A stretch of DNA of 64,000 bases from Streptomyces chrestomyceticus JCM 4735 (lineage in GTDB: Bacteria; Actinomycetota; Actinomycetes; Streptomycetales; Streptomycetaceae), in NCBI RefSeq assembly GCF_003865135.1, contig NZ_BHZC01000001.1:3906001-3970000 (forward strand), given 5' to 3'. Positions 45,017 through 54,049 of this stretch are shown here, piece after piece (position 1 is the stretch's first letter; each line of letters begins with the position of its first letter). A program made the translations under genes and the position numbers. The notes beneath the pieces are model-generated. The model ran no database searches. It worked only from the letters and a program-made list of their open reading frames with translations, and was not told the DNA's origin.

Positions 45017-45377
45017 GGCCGACGCCGGAGTCGGGAGCGCCCGTGGAGCTGTTGCTGTGCACTGCCGAGAGGAAGTAGGCCGCAGCCACCGGATTCTCGG
45101 CAAAGGGCGGCTCCATCCGGGCAGCCCTGATGAGCAGCCCTATGGGGGACTCCCGCTTGTACAGCAGGACCTCCTCGGCTTCCCGGGAAGGCATCGGCGA
45201 CGGCAGGTGGGCTATGCCGTCATCGGTGAGCCACTTACTGATTTCGGCGGCCCGGCCGATGCTGAGGCGGCCCCATTCGCCGTTGTACTGCTCCCGCAGC
45301 CAGCCCATGGACACGGCCGCCACCCCATTGCCGTTGTCCAGTTCCCACCAGACGGCTTCCCGGTCCCGGTCCCGCAT
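44988..45377 (-). CDS. Hypothetical protein, C-terminus replaced by the IS481 element
   Basis: From ATG 45377 (GAGGGGACT upstream): RDREAVWWELDNGNGVAAVS, MGWLREQYNGEWGRLSIGRAAE, ISKWLTDDGIAHLPSPMPSREAEEVLL. A conserved-looking soluble protein of 129 residues. The last eight or so residues and the stop lie inside the IS481 end, so the native tail is lost. Family not recognised; it may still fold. Confidence 0.65.
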   Translation of the reverse strand: MRDRDREAVWWELDNGNGVAAVSMGWLREQYNGEWGRLSIGRAAEISKWLTDDGIAHLPSPMPSREAEEVLLYKRESPIGLLIRAARMEPPFAENPVAAAYFLSAVHSNSSTGAPDSGVGPRCVVRRGW

Positions 45378-45584
45378 AGTCCCCTCACCCTGATGTAACG
45401 GATGACGGGATTGTCGCATCAGCGCCTCCCGGAGCTGGACGGGGGGCGGAGCCGACCGGAGCCGACCGGGGCCGCCCGGGCCCGTACGCGCCGCTCGTTA
45501 GCGAAGCGTTAGTCACGCGACGGGAAAAAATAAGGGGTGGCCGACAGTCTTGTTCTCACCAACCGACGTCGAACGGGGAGAAAA

Positions 45585-46094
45585 ATGTCGCACCTCACCA
45601 CACTGGGTCACGTCCGCAAGGCTGCCGCCGCCGCGGTCATCGCCGCCGCCGCATTCGGCCTCACCGCCTGCGGTCAGGGGGGCGACACCAAGGCCGCGCC
45701 TTCGTCGACGACGGCCACGTCCGCGTCCTCTTCGTCCGCACCCTCTTCGTCCACCTCCGAGAGCGGCCGGCAGGCGTCCGCCGCCTCGACCAAGACCACG
45801 CAGAAGACCTCCCACGGCGCGTCGTCGAGCGCCTCCAAGGGGACGGACGAGCGCTGCACGAACAAGTTCAACTACGCAGACGACCCGAGGTCCAACGCCG
45901 AAATCAACAGCATCGGCGCGGAAACCGGCCACTGCCCGACGCCCAAGAAGAAGAACGCCACGCCCCCCGGCACCCCCAAGAAGCCCGGCGTCAGCTGCAC
46001 GAACCAGATCAACTACGCGGGCGACCCCCGGTCCAACGCCGAGATCAACACCATCGGCGACAAGACCGGTTACTGCCCGCCGATCAAGCGCTAG
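45585..46094 (+). CDS. Secreted lipoprotein with a duplicated cysteine motif
   Basis: Protein of 169 residues. Signal peptide with lipobox LTAC (Cys about 29), a long Ser/Thr/Ala linker (about 35-85), then two copies of a 28-residue unit: CTNKFNYADDPRSNAEINS ending GHCP, and CTNQINYAGDPRSNAEINT ending GYCP, each with one cysteine at both ends, probably disulfide-bonded. They are joined by a Lys/Pro-rich hinge. ATG 45585 follows GGGGAG. No named family recognised; a wall-exposed binding unit is an inference. Confidence 0.8.
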   Translation: MSHLTTLGHVRKAAAAAVIAAAAFGLTACGQGGDTKAAPSSTTATSASSSSAPSSSTSESGRQASAASTKTTQKTSHGASSSASKGTDERCTNKFNYADDPRSNAEINSIGAETGHCPTPKKKNATPPGTPKKPGVSCTNQINYAGDPRSNAEINTIGDKTGYCPPIKR

Positions 46095-46119
46095 TGGGTT
46101 CTTGCGGTGCCTCCCCCGT

Positions 46120-46150
46120 CCCCAGCAGGGCGTGTTCATCCCTGCTGGGG
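46120..46150. terminator. Hairpin terminator after the lipoprotein gene
   Basis: CCCCAGCAGGG and CCCTGCTGGGG, a perfect 11-bp stem with a 9-base loop, 26 bases past the stop. The following 286 bases up to 46436 hold no gene. Confidence 0.85.
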
Positions 46151-46436
46151 CACTCGTCGCAGATGACGACACGAAAGACGAATACCGGGGCGTCCACGGT
46201 CGCAGTCTGGAACACCGATCCCCATCACCTAATGGACGACCCGGCTGCGGCCCCGCACCTCACCCCCGGGCTCCACGGCAGACCTAACGTAAACATGGCA
46301 AGGTCGTCGTAAACTCCAGCGACCTCAACTCCGCCCCCCGTGTACTCAATTCGGACCAACGCCGAACGGGCCACTCACACGCCCGGGACACCTTCCCCGA
46401 GCCGGGTGACGTCTTCGTGGATGTGAGCGGAAGGCT

Positions 46437-47161
46437 TCAGCCGAAGGGCGTCGCGGGTGCCTTGCCATCAGCGTGTGTCTCACCGGGCGAGGATTCCGAT
46501 GGGGAGGACGCAGGCGAGCTCGGTGAGGTGGGCTGAAGGTTTGCCTCAGGCAACGTGGGGTCCGGCTCGTCGAACGTCACGCTGTTCAGCAGCACCACGA
46601 TGTCCGAGCAGTACGCGTCCCAATGACCCTCGCGCGGCGTCGTGAGGTTGAAGGAAACGACACACTGCTCCTGGCCCTCCACCCCCTCCGGCACCGGAAG
46701 GTGCACCTGCATTTCCGCCATCGGCAGGTCCAGCTCTTCCCCGATGCGGAGGTTTCGGCGGGGATGTGGAAGCCGTTCAGGCCCGTCAGCACCGCCGCAG
46801 GTCCGACCGGGGTGTCGAATACCGTCCCGACCCAGGAATCTCCTCGCGCGGCGACCAGAGCGCGCACCATGCCGTCCGCCGCGATTGCCGCATCCCCGAA
46901 GGCGAAGGGCGTCACCGTGACAAGCAACGTGCCGAGGGACAGTTCACCTTCGTAGGCACGCAGGCAGGTTCCGGCGTACAGCGTCCCGGACTCTTCGAGT
47001 GCCTGCGACACTTTCTGCAGGTTGCTCACCAGGTTCTCGTAGGCTGCGGGCCTCGCTTCGAGAGCTTCCCGTGACACGCGCGTGATCAGTTCCTGTCGCG
47101 CTTCTTCGGCAGTCATCCCTAGGGGAATTTCCGTGAAGCCCGCAGGTGCGGTGCATTCCAA
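46437..47161 (-). pseudogene. T7SS-linked hypothetical gene with a one-base frameshift
   Basis: The first frame (TTG 47161 or ATG 47116) gives MTAEEARQELITRVSREALE, LQKVSQALEESGTLYAGTCLRAYEGELSLGTLLV and VGPAAVLTGLNGFHIPAETSASG. The second, MAEMQVHLPVPEGVEGQEQCVVSFNL to a Ser/Pro-rich end, follows if one G is added to the GGGG run near 46750 (giving SGEELDLPMAEMQV). The restored protein has about 240 residues. It sits last in the T7SS-like gene set and may be its chaperone or immunity protein. Decay or sequencing error unresolved. Confidence 0.65.
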
Positions 47162-47346
47162 CTCTAGCTACCCACCTGATCGTTGTGCGGCCCTGCGGGA
47201 GGGGGAGGAGGGGAAAGAGGCGAGACAGGGAACTGAGCTGCCTGCTGGCGGCGGTAACGCTCAAGCAGCCGCAAGTTCTCTTGATGCCAACGCCTCGTGT
47301 ATCGCGGACCGAGGGCGGCTACGGCCAGGCACAGAAGGCCGACAAA

Positions 47347-47835
47347 TCAAGAGCCCACCGCGACCGGCGCTGTCTCGCGTACGGCCCACGCCAGCGCGAA
47401 GAACCCTGTGGCGAAGACGCAGCTCACGCTGATCAACTGAGCCGGGTGGCACCCCTCATAGGCTTTGACCTGCCTCTGCGCACGCGCAGCGCGCTCCGGG
47501 TGGATCAGCGGCAGGTCGGTGACCGCAGAAAGACCGTGGGGTACAGCTCCTGGCCAAGGCTGAGCAACGGCGCTCCACGAGCCGGCCGCCTGCACGCGCG
47601 CCAGGGTTGCCTGGGCACGCTGCCGGGCCGCCGGACTATCGTCGCGAGTGAAGAGCAAACGACGCTGCCCTCGTCCGTAAGGCTCATCCGCGCCGAGCGC
47701 GTAGCCCAACTCCGAGCCGATCCAGGTAACCCGGTCAGCGCGCATCGCCCCGAACCCGGTGAAGACGACTTCGACAGTCGGGCGTCCGTCGAATCGTGCT
47801 GCTACCGCCGCCTCGTCCTTCATGTCTTCCCTCAC
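47347..47835 (-). CDS. Small membrane-tailed protein of the T7SS-like cassette
   Basis: Protein of about 162 residues. GTG 47835 overlaps the upstream stop as GTGA (ATG 47823 is an alternative). A soluble part (VEVVFTGFGAMRADRVTWIGSEL, RRLLFTRDDSPAARQRAQATL) is followed by one C-terminal hydrophobic helix (AQLISVSCVFATGFFALAWAV), as in a tail-anchored protein. Family unknown. The coupling to the secreted-protein gene suggests an immunity or assembly role. Confidence 0.7.
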   Translation of the reverse strand: MREDMKDEAAVAARFDGRPTVEVVFTGFGAMRADRVTWIGSELGYALGADEPYGRGQRRLLFTRDDSPAARQRAQATLARVQAAGSWSAVAQPWPGAVPHGLSAVTDLPLIHPERAARAQRQVKAYEGCHPAQLISVSCVFATGFFALAWAVRETAPVAVGS

Positions 47836-49049
47836 CCGCCGTCAGTGGTGGCCTGGTCTTTCGCGCTGCCCTTCTTCCACGCGTTCTCCATGGCAACCAA
47901 AAGAGGGCCGCCGCCGGGAATTCCCATCTCCACGACCTGACGGCGGTTCGTCGGCTTGAAGTTCTCGAATACAGACGGATCACCGAACAGTCCGGCCCAG
48001 GAGTCGACCAGACCGAAGTTGGACGCTGCGTCTGCCGCACGGCTCTTGAAGATCGCGGCGCCCAGCTTTCCTCCGACGCGAACGGCGCCACCGAACGGGA
48101 CCGTGCCCAGTGCGTCCTGCGCCAGCGTCCGGTTCGATACGACGTCTTCGCCGCCCGCCATACGAGCGGTGCCGTGCAGCACGAGCGCCCCTGCCGCGAA
48201 ACCGGACGATGTGACCTCCAGCCCGGCGGCCAACGGCCCTAGGACGATCTCCGAGGGAGGGAAGACAAGGCCGAGAGCAGCGATGCCCACTCCGGCAGCG
48301 CCGAGTATGGCACTGACAGTCGACAGGACATCGCCGACGGCAGCGATGGCGTTGGCGTGGTTCTTCACCCAGTCCCAGGCTTGATGCGCCAGGAGGGAGC
48401 TGGCCTCGGCCAGTGACTTGATGGCGTCGCCGATCCGATCCAGCAACCCTGGTTCGTCGGGTGCTTCTTCCGAGGCTTTGCGTACGGCCTCGGCGATCTT
48501 CTCCGCTGCCTCATCATGCTGCTGCTTGAGGCGTTTGGCGTCCTCGATGAGAGTGTTGAGAGCGTTCCTGGCAGCATCAAGCTCTTTTACTGCCCGGTTC
48601 AACCGTTGCTCGGCGTTGTGCAGCTCTTCATCAGTGTCGAATGTCTGCCCCGCCAGCCCCAGATTCGGGTTCCCTTCCGCGTCCCGCACACGAGAACGGG
48701 CGGTTACCGCGCGGGCCTCCAGCTCTGCCGACCGGGACTTCATGCTGCTCAGCTTCGCGGACCACTCGTTCAACTGAAAGCCACAGTCGTAGAAGCTTTG
48801 CGTTGCAGAGTCGACCAGCTTCGGCAGTTCCTTCACCTGTGCGGAAAATGCGTCTGCGGCAACGCCCTTCCAAGCATCTCCGTCGCGGGTTATGGAGTTC
48901 AGCGTCTGCCACACCGAACTCAGGTTTCGGTGCGCCTCGAACGACTGATCCGTGAGTGCACGCACCGCCGAGAGACTGCCAGGGGTCGGATCGAAGCCGA
49001 TGCCTGGGAACCCCGCAGCCTCGGAAGGTATCTTCCCGCCGCCACTCAT
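47832..49049 (-). CDS. Putative T7SS-secreted effector (WXG-like N-terminal domain)
   Basis: Protein of 405 residues. The N-terminal 200 residues are mostly helical, with DAWKGVAADAFSAQVKELPKLVDSA, the WxG/AAxAF pattern of type VII substrates, then a long coiled coil (ELHNAEQRLNRAVKELDAARNAL...). Two hydrophobic stretches (about 235-300) precede a C-terminal region without a toxin motif that I recognise. ATG 49049 with GTAGGGGG. Cotranscribed with the small WXG100-like gene 15 bases upstream. Confidence 0.75.
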   Translation of the reverse strand: MSGGGKIPSEAAGFPGIGFDPTPGSLSAVRALTDQSFEAHRNLSSVWQTLNSITRDGDAWKGVAADAFSAQVKELPKLVDSATQSFYDCGFQLNEWSAKLSSMKSRSAELEARAVTARSRVRDAEGNPNLGLAGQTFDTDEELHNAEQRLNRAVKELDAARNALNTLIEDAKRLKQQHDEAAEKIAEAVRKASEEAPDEPGLLDRIGDAIKSLAEASSLLAHQAWDWVKNHANAIAAVGDVLSTVSAILGAAGVGIAALGLVFPPSEIVLGPLAAGLEVTSSGFAAGALVLHGTARMAGGEDVVSNRTLAQDALGTVPFGGAVRVGGKLGAAIFKSRAADAASNFGLVDSWAGLFGDPSVFENFKPTNRRQVVEMGIPGGGPLLVAMENAWKKGSAKDQATTDGG

Positions 49050-49064
49050 GCGCCCCCTACCCGC

Positions 49065-49424
49065 CTACCCGAACACTCGGGATGTGGCACCGGATGTCGA
49101 TTGCGGCGCCGAGGAGCCAGGGGAAGCCCCCTCAAGGCCCCTGGCGAACGCTTGCTGAATTCCCGTCTCGCAGGCTCGGTACGATTCTGCAGTGGCCTCC
49201 ACCGAGCCACGTACGGAGTTCGCCAGTCCGGCGATCTGCCCGATTCCGTACTTCCACTTCGACTGAAAGTCCGAGCAGGCAGAATCCAAGGAGTCGTGTC
49301 CCAACTGCCCTGCGGTGGCTTGGTCCATCTTGCGCGTTACCGTCCGCATACCGGTGACGCTCTCGTCGAGCTTTTGCGAGATGGAGCCGAGTTCGTGCAC
49401 ATCGACTTTGAAAGTCCCCGGCAA
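49065..49424 (-). CDS. WXG100-like ESX protein
   Basis: All-helical protein of 119 residues: FKVDVHELGSISQKLDESVTGM, then SDFQSKWKYGIGQIAGLANSV, with the central Trp-x-Tyr-Gly turn in place of WXG, and a second helix SVEATAESYRACE. TTG 49424 is chosen for the strong AGGGGGAGGG in front. Such proteins pair with a larger substrate for type VII export; the next gene is the likely partner. No EccC or other core T7SS genes are in the window. Confidence 0.75.
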   Translation of the reverse strand: MPGTFKVDVHELGSISQKLDESVTGMRTVTRKMDQATAGQLGHDSLDSACSDFQSKWKYGIGQIAGLANSVRGSVEATAESYRACETGIQQAFARGLEGASPGSSAPQSTSGATSRVFG

Positions 49425-49649
49425 GAGAGCCCTCCCCCTTACTCCTGCGCCCGTCTGCCGTACAGGCGGAGGAGCCTAACAGCGACAAGGACCCGGCGCG
49501 GCGGGGAGGACCAACCAATACCATGCCTTAACGGAGGCAGCGGCATGGCTGAGGCCACGGTGCAGCAGTCCCACCTAATTCCGACGAACGTTAAAACGCC
49601 ACCGAGACATGGCATTGTCGTGTCGGGATCCGGGTGCGGCGGGCTAGGT

Positions 49650-50300
49650 AGCGAAGAGCGGCTGCGGGGGGCACTCCGGCATCCCCGACGCCCCGACCAC
49701 CCTCGCCGAGATGCGCTGGATAACCGCCCAGGCGGCAGCCCGCCTCCCGGCACGGGCAGAGTGCGCACCCGCGGACGCCGCGGAGCCCAACGCCACCGCG
49801 GCCAAGGCGGCAGCACTCCCGTGCAAGGACACACCGCCGTTCTGTCTCCGTCCAGGGACGCCCAGCGTGACACCAGACCCCGCCTGCGCAGTACGACACT
49901 GTGCTGCCGATGCGCAGAAGGCCCACCGCCGCCGCAGCATCGAAGCCGGCACCCGCACCATGCAGGCCAGGATGACACCGGACACCACGGCCGAGGGCCT
50001 ACACGAGGCCCTCGCCCTGGGCGCCGAAACGGTCCCCCGCACGCGGTCGAACTCCAACCTCCTCAGCCACCACCCCAAGACTCCCGGGCTTCCCCACCCG
50101 CGTCTTCCCGGACTGGCTCGCGCATTACGTCGCAGCCCTCGCCCAGGAGACCCAGGCCCCACCCGACCTGGCCGACACCCTGGCTCTCCCGGTGCTCGCG
50201 GCAGCAGCCGGCGGACGCTCAGTCATCCGGGTACGGGGAGGCTGGCGAGGCCCTGTGGCCACAACCCGAGAAACCCGAGACCAGGCCTGTGACCACGAGC
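49650..50300 (+). pseudogene. Remnant of a primase/DUF3987-like gene
   Basis: Several frames carry short fragments. The clearest, at about 50096-50270, reads RVFPDWLAHYVAALAQETQA, then PPDLADTLALPVLAAAAGGR and VRGGW, which resembles the start of DUF3987-type plasmid/phage replication helicases. The flanks are degenerate and no full frame exists. A start with GGAGG at 49545 (MAEATVQQSHL) leads nowhere. I read the stretch as decayed mobile DNA next to the attachment site. Confidence 0.45.
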
Positions 50301-50347
50301 ACCAAGGACACACGCGCCCGGCGCCGCCGCCCGATCAAACAACAGCA

Positions 50348-50384
50348 GAAAGCCCCAGGCCACCACCGATGACCTGGGGCTTTC
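50348..50384. terminator. Hairpin terminator beside the attachment site
   Basis: GAAAGCCCCAGG and CCTGGGGCTTTC, a perfect 12-bp stem with a 13-base loop, eight bases from the tRNA fragment. Confidence 0.85.
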
Positions 50385-50391
50385 CTTCATT

Positions 50392-50437
50392 GAGCCCCCT
50401 GTCGGATTCGAACCGACGACCTACGCTTTACAAGAGC
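50392..50437 (-). other. Attachment site: 3' part of a tRNA-Thr(TGT)
   Basis: On the minus strand: an anticodon arm ATGCT-CTTGTAA-AGCGT (anticodon TGT), then GTCGG-TTCGAAT-CCGAC (T arm) and the acceptor strand AGGGGGC. The D arm and the 5' acceptor strand (GCCCCCT) are missing; the upstream sequence is unrelated. This is the usual form of an att copy left by integration into a tRNA gene, with the integrase alongside. Confidence 0.85.
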
Positions 50438-50786
50438 ATTCCGGGTGGGAATCGAGCCGGATAAGCATCGGTTCGGAGCGATCCCTAACCCGCCCTCCAG
50501 AAGCGGTAGAACACCACCTGGAGGGGCGTTTCTCCAGCTCAGGGGCCTCTCAGCAGATGTCTGGGGAGCCTGCTCTGCCGCAGGCCCTTCATCGGTTTTC
50601 CTCATCTTTCCCTGCCTGTCCCCGGCCTTCTGTCCACGTTCTGTCCACGGACAGCCCCCGACCGCCTCTCCTTCTGGGAACCGGCCCGACGCCAGAAAGC
50701 GAACAGGGGTTCCCGCAGGTCAGCGCCGCCCTAACATCTGCTGGTCCAACGCTTCACATTCGCGCTCGCCACGCATAACCACGCCC

Positions 50787-52415
50787 TCACGCTGACATCA
50801 CCTGGCAGGGGGCGGAGCGGCCGTCGCCCCCGTCTTGGCCGTCCCCGCCGGCCCCAGGCTCTTCTGGTTCTGGGGCCGAGACGACGAGGGTCAGCTTCGG
50901 GGCAGTACTGTCCTCCGTCGCGTTGGCTCGCGGTACGAGGGTGACCGGTGCGTTCGCCGCTGCCTGGTCGAACTGCGGCATGAGCGAGGTGTAGGTGTCG
51001 GCGGTGAGGGAGTAGTTGCTGTGGCCGAGGAGAGCTTGGATGGCCTTCATGGACAGGCCGGCCGCGAGGCTCAGCGACGCGGCGCAGTGGCGGAGGTCGT
51101 GGAGGCGGATCGGAGGAAGACCGAGCCTTTTGACCAGGCGGTCGAAGGCTTGCGAGACGTTGTCCGGGTTGTGGGGGCTTCCGTCCTCGGTGGTGAACAC
51201 GCGGCCTGAGTTGACGTAGGGGCCGTACTTCTCGGGTTCGGCCAGGTGCTTTGCCTCCCAGGCTTCGCGCTCGGTCCTCTGCGCCTGGCGTACGGCTCGG
51301 AGCAGTGCGCGGGTCACGTCGTCCAAGGTGACGGTGCGGCGTCCGCTGCGGCTCTTGGGGGTGTCTTCCCAGACTTCGCTGTAGGTGCGGCCCTTGACCA
51401 GTTGCTCGACGACCTTGATCGTTCCGGCTTCCAGGTCTGTTTCTGTCCAGGGGAGGCCGACGGTTTCGCCGCGTCGTGTCGCTCTGAAGACCGCGAGGTG
51501 CCACATGGGGTACATGCGGTGCCCGGTTGCGCCGTCGAGGAACTGTCCGGTCTGTTGTGGAGTCCAGACCATGACGGGGCCGGGGATTTCTCCTGTTTCG
51601 CGCCAGCGGGCGACACGTTCGTCCGTCCAGACGAGAGCTTCAGGGCGCTCGTACTTGGGGAGGACGACGCCTTTGGTGAAGTTCTCCGTGATCAGCTTTT
51701 CGGCGACTGCGGCGTCGAGTGCGGCAGAGAGGGTGTCTTTGAACTTCTTCTGTGTGCCCGGGCCTGTCTCTCTGCGGGGCTTCTGGCGTGCCTCGCGAAG
51801 TGCTGCTTTGGCCTCGTCCCATCGCTGGCGCAGGTGTGGTGGGCGGGGCTTGGGCGCGGACTTCCATGCCCGGTGGGCGTCGTCGCATTCGGCTTTGGCC
51901 TGCTGCGCTGCGAGCCTGTTGGCTGCCTTGGATTCGTTGAGGGCCCAGATTTCTTCGAACATCTCCTGGACGTGGCGCTTACGCAGTTGGCGCAGGGGGA
52001 GGTGGCCGAGGGCGGGTATGAAGATCCGTTCGACGTAGTCCTCGTAGTCCTTGCGGGTGCTGCGTTTGAGGTCGACGCGCTGGCGCAGCCAGCGGCGCAG
52101 GTACTGAGCGACCGTCTCCTTGGAGTCGATGTCGACGCCGCCCTGGGCCTCGTCCCAGAGCTTCTGTGCCGCTTCCTTCGCGTCGGTCTGGGTTCGGAAG
52201 CCGCTCTTGCGGGGCCGGCGTCGTTCGCCGCGTGGGCCGTCGGGGAGGTTGAGGTAGTAGGCCCAGGAGCCGTGGTCCCGTTTTTTCAGGTCTGGGCAGG
52301 CCGAGCCGATCTCGCGGCGCTTGGGTTTGCCGTCGGGCCTGAGCACCGGTCGGCCGGCGTCGTCGAGTACCGGCTCCGTGCACGAGCATCGCTTGTAGGT
52401 GGTTCCGTCGAACAC
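50787..52415 (-). CDS. int: Tyrosine-family site-specific integrase
   Basis: Protein of 542 residues. GTG 52415 with AGGAG upstream. An arm-binding/SAM-like region (TVAQYLRRWLRQRVDLKRSTRKDYEDYVERIF) leads to the catalytic domain: FRATRRGETVGLPW (Arg), then LHDLRHCAASLSLAAG (HxxR), LLGHSNYSLTADTYTSL (His and nucleophile Tyr). An internal helical insert (about 165-215, rich in Ala/Lys/Arg) is common in actinomycete integrases. It reads toward the tRNA-Thr fragment and will have inserted this element there. Confidence 0.92.
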   Translation of the reverse strand: MFDGTTYKRCSCTEPVLDDAGRPVLRPDGKPKRREIGSACPDLKKRDHGSWAYYLNLPDGPRGERRRPRKSGFRTQTDAKEAAQKLWDEAQGGVDIDSKETVAQYLRRWLRQRVDLKRSTRKDYEDYVERIFIPALGHLPLRQLRKRHVQEMFEEIWALNESKAANRLAAQQAKAECDDAHRAWKSAPKPRPPHLRQRWDEAKAALREARQKPRRETGPGTQKKFKDTLSAALDAAVAEKLITENFTKGVVLPKYERPEALVWTDERVARWRETGEIPGPVMVWTPQQTGQFLDGATGHRMYPMWHLAVFRATRRGETVGLPWTETDLEAGTIKVVEQLVKGRTYSEVWEDTPKSRSGRRTVTLDDVTRALLRAVRQAQRTEREAWEAKHLAEPEKYGPYVNSGRVFTTEDGSPHNPDNVSQAFDRLVKRLGLPPIRLHDLRHCAASLSLAAGLSMKAIQALLGHSNYSLTADTYTSLMPQFDQAAANAPVTLVPRANATEDSTAPKLTLVVSAPEPEEPGAGGDGQDGGDGRSAPCQVMSA

Positions 52416-52538
52416 GCAGGCTCCTGTTTGAGCTGGGGTTTCCTTGCGTGTCCTGATCTTTCTGTAGCGGAGTTCGGGCTTCCTTGGGTCTCGTATGCTT
52501 CCGGTCAGGTGGCGCGGGGATAAAGGATTTGACCACCT

Positions 52539-52781
52539 ATGACCACATCTGCGATTGGTTCTGTTGCGCCTTCCTCTGAGCGTGGGGACATGTCCGTGGA
52601 GGAGGTTCTGGCGCTTCCGCTTGCGATCAGCGTGGCGACGGCTGCGCGTGCTTTCAAGATCGGGGCGGACAAGGCGTACCGGCTGATCGAGGAGGGCCGG
52701 TTCCCAGCAAAGCTGATTCCGTTGGGCGATACGACGAAGGTGGCGACGGCGTCCGTCTGGGAGGCGCTTGGGCTGCGTTAG
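52539..52781 (+). CDS. Excisionase/AlpA-like helix-turn-helix protein
   Basis: Protein of 80 residues with a MerR/HTH_17-type motif (SVATAARAFKIGADKAYRLIEEGRFPAKLIPLG, given as seen). Such proteins bend DNA for excision or switch on int. It is divergent from int, 123 bases apart, whereas in many actinomycete elements xis precedes int on the same strand. ATG 52539. Confidence 0.78.
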   Translation: MTTSAIGSVAPSSERGDMSVEEVLALPLAISVATAARAFKIGADKAYRLIEEGRFPAKLIPLGDTTKVATASVWEALGLR

Positions 52782-53070
52782 CCGACCTTTTGCTGCGGCC
52801 TGTTTGCCGAAGAGCCGCCCACCTCCCGCCTTCTTAGGGTCGCTACGCGGCGATTCGCCCGTGCCTTCCATAGCCCCAGGCAACCAAAAAGCCAGGAGTG
52901 AGGGAGGTCACTTTTCGATTTCGTGTTCGATCATCATGTTTGACCTGCGTAAATACACAGCGGCGTCAAGTGAACGGAGAGCCCTCCTATGTCAGCCGAG
53001 TACATTGGCCTATTAAGGAGCTAAGGGGCCGCTATGGGCAAGGCGGTCGCACTCCCGATGGATGGAGATT

Positions 53071-54010
53071 CATGGCACGGCTATCGGGTTACGTGCGTCC
53101 TGGAGAGCTGCACCAGCAGGAGGCCCAGGGCTTGCGTGAGGGTGCTTCACGACTGCTCTTGAACGAGCCCGTAGGCGCGGTCGTGCGCCAGCTCGCCGAC
53201 AAGGGTTACACCAACGCGCGCGGGAACCCCTGGGCTGCCGAGGCATTCGTGCGAGCCATCCTCAACCCGCTCATGGCGGGCCTCGACAAGAACGGCGAGC
53301 CCATCGAGGACTTCGGGGAAACGGTCCTCACACCGGACGAGCACCAAAGACTGAACGCACTGTTCGCTAAGCGCCGCGGCGAGCAGACTCCGCCTCGCGA
53401 ACCGTTCGACTACCTGCTCACCAGCGGCTTGTCCGAGTGTGGTCGGTGTGCCTTCCACATGCAGGGGGCTCGGGTGAACGGCGACGCAGACCCCGGCTAC
53501 CGGTGCCCGCCCCCCAAGGAGGGCCGCGCTTCGTGTGGTGGCGTCCGCATGAACGCCAACCGTCTGGAGGACGCCGTAGCCGAGCAGGTCCTCGCTGATG
53601 TTCTGCGCCCGGGAACCCACGAGCGGCTGCTTGAAGTCCAGGAGGACGTCAGGGCCGAAGCAAGACGTCTGCGCGAGCATGTCGACGGGGCCGAGGAGCG
53701 GTTCAAGGAACTGGGCGGCCTGTACGGGCGTGGCCTGTTGGTGCGCTCGGCGTTCCTGGCCGCGCAGAAGGCCACCAAGGAGGATCTGCGGCAGGCCCGG
53801 GCCCGGCTTCGGTTCCTGGAGCAGATCGCGGACGTGCCGATCTCCGGCGTTACCGATTTCGTCGCGTGGTGGAGGACCGCTCCGCGGGCCTCTCAGCGAG
53901 CTCTCATCGCCTTGGAGGTTTCCAAGGTGCGTGTCATGCCGTCAGGTGGTGGGCGGCACGCCGATCCGCACGAGCGGATCGTTATCGACTGGCGTTCCCC
54001 CGCCAACTGA
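53071..54010 (+). CDS. Large serine recombinase lacking its catalytic domain
   Basis: From ATG 53071 (TGGAG upstream), 313 residues. A recombinase domain (LREGASRLLLNEPVGAVVRQLADKGYTNARGNPW), a zinc-ribbon (SECGRCAFHMQG...YRCPPPKEGRASCGG) and a coiled-coil C-terminal region (EEDVRAEARRLREHVDGAEERF-like). The N-terminal resolvase domain with the active serine, about 140 residues, is absent and no frame upstream encodes it. Probably a remnant of another element; a role as a DNA-binding regulator is possible. Confidence 0.8.
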
Positions 54011-54049
54011 TCTTCTTTTCGTGCGCCTCGCCGGCTGGGGCGCACCGCT

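Noticed and set aside
49545..50372. Protein starting at the well-placed GGAGG/ATG at 49545
   Set aside because: After about 35 residues the frame becomes Arg/Pro/His-rich shadow coding of a decayed gene; no family match.
50392..50437. Functional tRNA-Thr gene
   Set aside because: The D arm and 5' acceptor strand are missing, so it cannot fold as a full tRNA; kept as an attachment-site remnant.
52898..53070. Extension of the serine recombinase frame to the ATG at 52898
   Set aside because: The extra 57 residues show no resolvase motif and normal coding bias stops at about 53071, where a ribosome site is found.
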